Below are positions 56,486 to 64,000 of a DNA stretch of 64,000 bases, in pieces. Below the pieces are notes generated by a model that did not search any database, was not told where the DNA came from, and saw only the letters and a list, made by a program, of their open reading frames with translations. Made by a program: the position numbers and the translations under genes. Within the stretch, counting starts at the first letter, position 1; each line of letters starts with the position of its first letter. The DNA lies in assembly GCA_963576725.1 (NCBI GenBank), contig OY755252.1, positions 51,857,059-51,921,058 on the forward strand, given 5' to 3'. The stretch is from Azorinus chamasolen. Taxonomy: Eukaryota > Mollusca > Bivalvia > Cardiida > Solecurtidae.

Positions 56486-59400
56486 TCCATAAGCTGCATA
56501 TGCATGCAAGTTTGAAGTTTATTTAAGAAATGAATGACGTGCTCCCGGTGTTCATTGGGTTATGCAACGCATAGCTTTACGAGCAAAGTTAGTGAAGCCC
56601 GAAGGGCTTCACGTGAATCTTTGCTCGTAAAGCTATGCGTTGCATAACCCAATGAGCACCGAGAGCACGTCATTTATTTCTTATATTTATATTCCATTGT
56701 ATTTCTTATATTTCAACGGACTTTTTTTACCGGTCACGTAATAATAGCCGCTATCTAGGTCGTTGCCAGGTTCGTTTCTAACGTAGTAGGATCTCTATAT
56801 ATGGTATGAAAAATAGTCCCAAATACATATTATAAATATAGAATGAATACAAGATTTTAATCAGTAAATTTCCAGCTATGTTTAAAGAAAAGATTATCGA
56901 GATATTTCAAACCATATATATTTACGAAATGTTGGTATTAAAGCATCTTCTGGAATGTAGGTCGCGGTGTTGAAGCCAATTTACTCAACCGCCATGCTTG
57001 ATCGCAAGCAGGTCACAACGTTGGATTTTATTCTCGAATTTTTCTTTGTTAACGGTAAGGACATTGACTTATTTATGCTTCACTCATTACTTGATAATAT
57101 ATTTTGATACGCCACGGCTGTTAAAGTTGGCAATATTATGTATTCAAGCGATAATTCTCAGTAAGAAGATGCCACATTTCAAATACTCCGCGCTTACACA
57201 GCGGAATTCTTGGAAAAGGAGAACCGGCTCAAACCGGTATTGAAATGAACGTTCAATGGAAAATACAACTTTCTTTTTAGAATAAGGTTATATAAGGACG
57301 TTGCAGGGCGAATGTAAATATAATAATATGTGCAATGGCAACAAACTTATTGCAACATTTAAGTTGGGGACAAACAGACACCAACCAACCAACAGAACAG
57401 ACAGAGCAAAAACAATATGCCCCCCCCCCCCCCCTTCTCTCTTTACAGATCTGAGGGGGCATAAACATACACAGTTAAACCCTTCTAAACAAGACATTTA
57501 AATTAGTATCAATATGCCAGTCTGTAAGACAGGTGGCAGCTTAATCGAGAGTTAAAGTCAGGCAGAAAGCTCCCAAAGGAGCTCTCTGCATGACTCTCAT
57601 CCTGTTTTAACCCTTGCCCTGTTGATTATTCATGTGAGAAATAATGACATCATGAATATTCATTAGCTGAATTTTGATAATAGCATATGTACACAGGAGG
57701 TTTGGTATTAGAAGAAACTGTAGAGCCAGATCTATAATAATATCATAAGCAAACAGTGCGGACCCTGATCAGAAGGCTCCTACAGGATCTGTCTGATCTG
57801 GGTCTACTCTGCAATGCAGAAGATGTATCTGATCTGGGATAACTCTGTTTGCAAACATGTGAAAAAGCGTTTATATGAAGGAAAGGGTAGCAACCACCTG
57901 TCTAAAAAGATCAAAATTCTTCTTTACTACAATTCTGGTACAGAAGAGTTTTACTGTAGTGATATTGTACAACTCTATACTATGACAACTTAAGAGTTTT
58001 ACTGTAGTGATATTGTACAACTCTATACTAACTCTATACTATGACAACTTAAGAGTTTTACTGTAGTGATGTTGTACAACTCTATACTATGACAACTTAA
58101 TAGTTGTACTGTAGTGATATTGTACAACTCTATACTATGACAACTTAATAGTTTTACTGTAGTGATACTGTACAACTCTACACTATGACAACAGTTTTAC
58201 TGTAGTGATATTGTACAACTCTATACTATGACAACTTAATAGCCTCACTCTGGCTCATTTACTCTTTAGTTCATGGATAATTTAGTAAGAAATAATGACA
58301 TCATGAACATTAATTAGACGAGTAGTGAATTTTTTGCCATGTCAGAAATTGTATAATTGGATCTATATTGTTTGATAAGCAAACAGAGTAGACCCAGATC
58401 AGATTGCCCCCTGTAGGAGTCATAAGTTCTTGAACTTCTATTAGCAAAAGTGTTTAAAGTTGCATCAAACAACCACCCGCTTTTAAAGACCACTAATTTC
58501 ATTAAGCAACCACTCGCTTTTAAAGACCATTAATTTCATTAAGCAACCACCCGCTTTTAAAGACCACTAATTTCATTAAGCAACCACCCGCTTTTAAATA
58601 CCACTAATTTCATTAAGCAACCACCCGCTTTTAAAGACCACTAATTTCATTAAGCAACCACCCGCTTTTAAAGACCACTAATTTCATTAAGCAACCACCC
58701 GCTTTTAAAGACCACTAATTTCATTAAGCAACCACCCGCTTTTAAAGACCACTAATTTCATTAAGCAACCACCCGCTTTTAAAGACCACTAATTTCATTA
58801 AGCAACCACCCGCTTTTAAAGACCACTAATTTCATTAAGCAACCACCCGCTTTTAAAGACCACTAATTTCATTAAGCAACCACACGCTTTTAAAGACCAC
58901 TAATTTCATTAAGCAACCACCCGCTTTTAAAGACCACTAATTTCATTAAGCAACCACATGCTTTGGTCACAAGACCACTAATATGCTATAGAACGGTTCA
59001 ACTATGAGGTCTCTATCTCTAATAGTTATGGCCAACTATAAAGTTTGAGTTTTGTGTAGTTTGTGTATGGTTTCCAAAATCTATTTACCATTTGCACACT
59101 ATTAACCCTTTCCCTGTTTAACATTTATTCAAGAGTTCTTCACCTCATGAATAATCATTGACATAATCAATAATACAGAACATGGAAAAGGGAACTATTT
59201 CACTGTTGTGGAAACTGCATAATCAGATCTATAAATACCCATAAGCAAACAGAGGAGACCCTGATCAGATGGCTCCTACAGGAGCTGTGTGTAGCAAACA
59301 GAGCAGACCCTGATCAGATGGCTCCTACAGGAGCTGTGTGTAGCAAACAGAGCAGACCCTGATCAGATGGCTCCTACAGGAGCTGTGTGTAGCAAACAGA

Positions 59401-59841
59401 GCAGACCCTGATCAGATGGCTCCTACAGGAGCTGTGTGTAACAGAGCAGACCCTGATCAGATGGCTCCTACAGGAGCTGTGTGTAGCAAACAGAGGAGAC
59501 CCTGATCAGATGGCTCCTACAGGAGCTATGTGATCTGGGTCTACTCTGTTTGCAAATGTGTGAAAGAGCATTTATATGAAGGAAAGGTAGAGTAACTGTC
59601 AACAGCTTTCTTATATCGACTTTCTTTTCTGCAACACAATCAGAGAGTACAAAAGTTTGGATCCTTACGCGATGATGAATAACTGGCATCTCATCTGGAT
59701 GCCAAATGCATAAGTAATCAAGAATTCTCCAAGATTCAGCAAAAGCAAAAACTGATTATTAGGAAAAGCCTACAATTAGATTAATTGTTATAATATCACA
59801 TGGACACAAAATGTTTTGTCCAGGGCAGAAAGAGTAACATC
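56486..59841. repeat. 3.35-kb tandem segment, unit 2
   Basis: 3,356 bp. Differs from unit 1 by a few substitutions (CACGTG versus CACATG beside the palindrome centre) and a longer C-tract (57421-57434). Confidence 0.9.
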
Positions 59842-62800
59842 TCCATAAGCTGCATATGCATGCAAGTTTGAAGTTTATTTAAGAAATGAATGACGTGCTC
59901 CCGGTGTTCATTGGGTTATGCAACGCATAGCTTTACGAGCAAAGTTAGTGAAGCCCAAAGGGCTTCACGTGAATCTTTGCTCGTAAAGCTATGCGTTGCA
60001 TAACCCAATGAGCACCGAGAGCACGTCATTTATTTCTTATATTTATATTCCATTGTATTTCTTATATTTCAACGGATTTTTTTTACCGGTCACGTAATAA
60101 TAGCCGCTATCTAGGTCGTTGCCAGGTTCGTTTCTAACGTAGTAGGATCTCTATATATGGTATGAAAAATAGTCCCAAATACATATTATAAATATAGAAT
60201 GAATACAAGATTTTAATCAGTAAATTTCCAGCTATGTTTAAAGAAAAGATTATCGAGATATTTCAAACCATATATATTTACGAAATGTTGGTATTAAAGC
60301 ATCTTCTGGAATGTAGGTCGCGGTGTTGAAGCCAATTTACTCAACCGCCATGCTTGATCGCAAGCAGGTCACAACGTTGGATTTTATTCTCGAATTTTTC
60401 TTTGTTAACGGTAAGGACATTGACTTATTTATGCTTCACTCATTACTTGATAATATATTTTGATACGCCACGGCTGTTAAAGTTGGCAATATTATGTATT
60501 CAAGCGATAATTCTCAGTAAGAAGATGCCACATTTCAAATACTCCGCGCTTACACAGCGGAATTCTTGGAAAAGGAGAACCGGCTCAAACCGGTATTGAA
60601 ATGAACGTTCAATGGAAAATACAACTTTCTTTTTAGAATAAGGTTATATAAGGACGTTGCAGGGCGAATGTAAATATAATAATATGTGCAATGGCAACAA
60701 ACTTATTGCAACATTTAAGTTGGGGACAAACAGACACTAACCAACCAACAGAACAGACAGAGCAAAAACAATATGCCCCCCCCCCCTTCTCTCTTTACAG
60801 ATCTGAGGGGGCATAAACATACACAGTTAAACCCTTCTAAACAAGACATTTAAATTAGTATCAATGCCAGTCTGTAAGACAGGTGGCAGCTTAATCGAGA
60901 GTTAAAGTCAGGCAGAAAGCTCCCAAAGGAGCTCTCTGCATGACTCTCATCCTGTTTTAACCCTTGCCCTGTTGATTATTCATGTGAGAAATAATGACAT
61001 CATGAATATTCATTAGCTGAATTTTGATAATAGCATATGTACACAGGAGGTTTGGTATTAGAAGAAACTGTAGAGCCAGATCTATAATAATATCATAAGC
61101 AAACAGTGCGGACCCTGATCAGAAGGCTCCTACAGGATCTGTCTGATCTGGGTCTACTCTGCAATGCAGAAGATGTATCTGATCTGGGATAACTGTGAAA
61201 AAGCGTTTATATGAAGGAAAGGGTAGCAACCACCTGTCTAAAAAGATCAAAATTCTTCTTTACTACAATTCTGGTACAGAAGAGTTTTACTGTAGTGATA
61301 TTGTACAACTCTATACTAACTCTATACTATGACAACTTAAGAGTTTTACTGTAGTGATGTTGTACAACTCTATACTATGACAACTTAATAGTTTTACTGT
61401 AGTGATATTGTACAACTCTATACTATGACAACTTAATAGTTTTACTGTAGTGATACTGTACAACTCTACACTATGACAACAGTTTTACTGTAGTGATATT
61501 GTACAACTCTATACTATGACAACTTAATAGCCTCACTCTGGCTCATTTACTCTTTAGTTCATGGATAATTTAGTAAGAAATAATGACATCATGAACATTA
61601 ATTAGACGAGTAGTGAATTTTTTGCCATGTCAGAAATTGTATAATTGGATCTATATTGTTTGATAAGCAAACAGAGTAGACCCAGATCAGATTGCCCCCT
61701 GTAGGAGTCATAAGTTCTTGAACTTCTATTAGCAAAAGTGTTTAAAGTTGCATCAAACAACCACCCGCTTTTAAAGACCACTAATTTCATTAAGCAACCA
61801 CTCGCTTTTAAAGACCATTAATTTCATTAAGCAACCACCCGCTTTTAAAGACCACTAATTTCATTAAGCAACCACCCGCTTTTAAAGACCACTAATTTCA
61901 TTAAGCAACCACCCGCATTTAAAGACCACTAATTTCATTAAGCAACCACCCGCTTTTAAAGACCACTAATTTCATTAAGCAACCACCCGCTTTTAAAGAC
62001 CACTAATTTCATTAAGCAACCACCCGCTTTTAAAGACCACTAATTTCATTAAGCAACCACCCGCTTTTAAAGACCACTAATTTCATTAAGCAACCACCCG
62101 CTTTTAAAGACCACTAATTTCATTAAGCAACCACATGCTTTTAAAGACCACTAATTTCATTAAGCAACCACATGCTTTTAAAGACCACTAATTTCATTAA
62201 GCAACCACCCGCTTTTAAAGACCACTAATTTCATTAAGCAACCACCCGCTTTTAAAGACCACTAATTTCATTAAGCAACCACATGCTTTGGTCACAAGAC
62301 CACTAATATGCTATAGAATGGTTCAACTATGAGGTCTCTATCTCTAATAGTTATGGCCAACTATAAAGTTTGAGTTTTGTGTAGTTTGTGTATGGTTTCC
62401 AAAATCTATTTACCATTTGCACACTATTAACCCTTTCCCTGTTTAACATTTATTCAAGAGTTCTTCACCTCATGAATAATCATTGACATAATCAATAATA
62501 CAGAACATGGAAAAGGGAACTATTTCACTGTTGTGGAAACTGCATAATCAGATCTATAAATACCCATAAGCAAACAGAGGAGACCCTGATCAGATGGCTC
62601 CTACAGGAGCTGTGTGTAGCAAACAGAGGAGACCCTGATCAGATGGCTCCTACAGGAGCTGTGTGTAGCAAACAGAGCAGACCCTGATCAGATGGCTCCT
62701 ACAGGAGCTGTGTGTAGCAAACAGAGCAGACCCTGATCAGATGGCTCCTACAGGAGCTGTGTGTAGCAAACAGAGCAGACCCTGATCAGATGGCTCCTAC

Positions 62801-63268
62801 AGGAGCTGTGTGTAGCAAACAGAGCAGACCCTGATCAGATGGCTCCTACAGGAGCTGTGTGTAGCAAACAGAGCAGACCCTGATCAGATGGCTCCTACAG
62901 GAGCTGTGTGTAGCAAACAGAGGAGACCCTGATCAGATGGCTCCTACAGGAGCTATGTGATCTGGGTCTACTCTGTTTGCAAATGTGTGAAAGAGCATTT
63001 ATATGAAGGAAAGGTAGAGTAACTGTCAACAGCTTTCTTATATCGACTTTCTTTTCTGCAACACAATCAGAGAGTACAAAAGTTTGGATCCTTACGCGAT
63101 GATGAATAACTGGCATCTCATCTGGATGCCAAATGCATAAGTAATCAAGAATTCTCCAAGATTCAGCAAAAGCAAAAACTGATTATTAGGAAAAGCCTAC
63201 AATTAGATTAATTGTTATAATATCACATGGACACAAAATGTTTTGTCCAGGGCAGAAAGAGTAACATC
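59842..63268. repeat. 3.4-kb tandem segment, unit 3
   Basis: 3,427 bp. Differs in array copy numbers (more 37-bp and 49-bp units, fewer 48-bp units), a shorter C-tract and loss of a short block near 61190. Sequence after 63268 is unrelated to the unit start. Confidence 0.9.
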
Positions 63269-63269
63269 A

Positions 63270-63415
63270 TATTGATATTATTCAATAAGCAAACAGAGCT
63301 CTGTTATAATTTCATAAGCAAACAGAGCAGATCCTGATCAGACAACTCCTATAGGAGCTGTCTGGTCTGGATCAACTCTGTTTGCAAAGGCATGAAAAGG
63401 GATTGGGTTTAAGAT
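63270..63415. mobile_element. TM element after the tandem segment
   Basis: AAGCAAACAGAGCAGATCCT, palindrome CTCCTATAGGAGCTG, and GCAAAGGCATGAAAAGG. Confidence 0.65.
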
Positions 63416-63464
63416 CTGACGGCTCCTACCAGACCCATTCTTTTAGTACATTTTTCTTCCCTAT

Positions 63465-64000
63465 CTTAAACAAATCAAATGATCCTCAGAATCAACTTAG
63501 CTTCAGGTCTTGATGCATTAAACATGTGGATGAAGTTTCATTAATATCTGTCAAACAGTTTTGCCAGAAAACAGGGGACAAACTATTTGCATATATTTGC
63601 ATTTTTTTTAAGTAAAAGGGCAATAACTCCGAAACGAAAAATCAAATAAACCTCAAAATTGACTCAGCATCAGATCTTGATGCATTAAACATTTTTGTGA
63701 AGTTTCATTAATATTTCTCAAATAGTTTTCCCAGAAAACAGCCGACAAACTATTTGCATTATTTTTTAAGGACAAGGGCCATAACTCTGAAACGAAAAAT
63801 CAAATGATCCTCAGAATCAATTCAGTTTCAGATCTTGATGCATTAAACATTTGTGTGAAGTTTCATTAATATCTCTCAAATAGTTTTTCCAGAAAACAGC
63901 GGACAAGCATTATTTTTTAAGTAAAAGGGCCATAACTCCGAAACGAAAAATCAAATGAACCTCAGAATCGACTCAGCTTCAGATCTTGATGCATTATACA
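63465..64000 (+). mobile_element. HL-B monomer array, runs off the window
   Basis: Three or more HL-B monomers start inside a monomer at 63470 without a 5' terminus and continue to the window edge. Confidence 0.8.

Overview
This window is eukaryotic, AT-rich, intron-containing DNA. It is most likely from a bivalve mollusc. That placement rests on the metazoan ABT1 gene and on the repeat landscape: dense interspersed elements carrying internal 150-170 bp tandem monomers, GACG-type microsatellites and hairpin termini. It is an inference, and no species can be named from the sequence alone.

The only gene recognised with confidence is a three-exon ABT1/Esf2 orthologue on the + strand (exons 21338-21542, 22905-23021 and 30341-30825; 268 aa; both introns phase 1). 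It is an RRM-type nucleolar protein of small-subunit rRNA processing. Its second intron is 7.3 kb and is largely repeats. A minus-strand gene of unknown identity contributes two exons (52196-52284 and the terminal exon 50291-50473) with matching splice phase; its 5' part lies at higher coordinates or outside the window. A weaker minus-strand candidate is a two-exon, 39-aa reading frame (15385-15423 joined to 14780-14860).

The rest is repeats. (1) HL elements is my label for a group of non-autonomous families that begin AACAAGAG plus a small palindrome, carry 150-170 bp tandem monomers and a GACG/GACA-rich tract, and end in a hairpin followed by an A-run. Each family has its own short inverted repeat at the two ends, so the ends co-vary. 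This architecture resembles Helitron/Helentron-derived elements. (2) TM elements is my label for about 35-40 copies of a TTAA-bounded palindromic MITE, some amplified into tandem arrays (35826-36290, 39905-41745, and inside the 53-63 kb units). (3) Single elements with intact target-site duplications: a hAT-like element (8511-9576, 8-bp TSD) and a long foldback, MULE-like element (17329-20557, 9-bp TSD) less than 1 kb upstream of ABT1. (4) Simple minisatellites with periods of 18, 20, 26, 37, 39, 45, 48, 49 and 62 bp.

Layout: 0-8.5 kb HL and TM elements; 8.5-9.8 kb hAT and a TTAA MITE; 11.5-13 kb a diverged HL-A element; 14-15.4 kb a foldback overlapping the small two-exon candidate; 17.3-20.6 kb the foldback element; 21.3-30.8 kb ABT1; 31-32 kb HL-A; 34-39 kb HL-C nested in HL-D; 39.9-41.7 kb a TM-derived satellite; 42-46 kb minisatellites; 47-49 kb HL-B; 50-52.3 kb exons of the minus-strand gene; 53.1-63.3 kb a near-identical 3.35-kb tandem triplication; then a second, truncated HL-B array running off the right edge. 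No tRNA, rRNA or CRISPR was seen, nor any autonomous transposase or reverse transcriptase.
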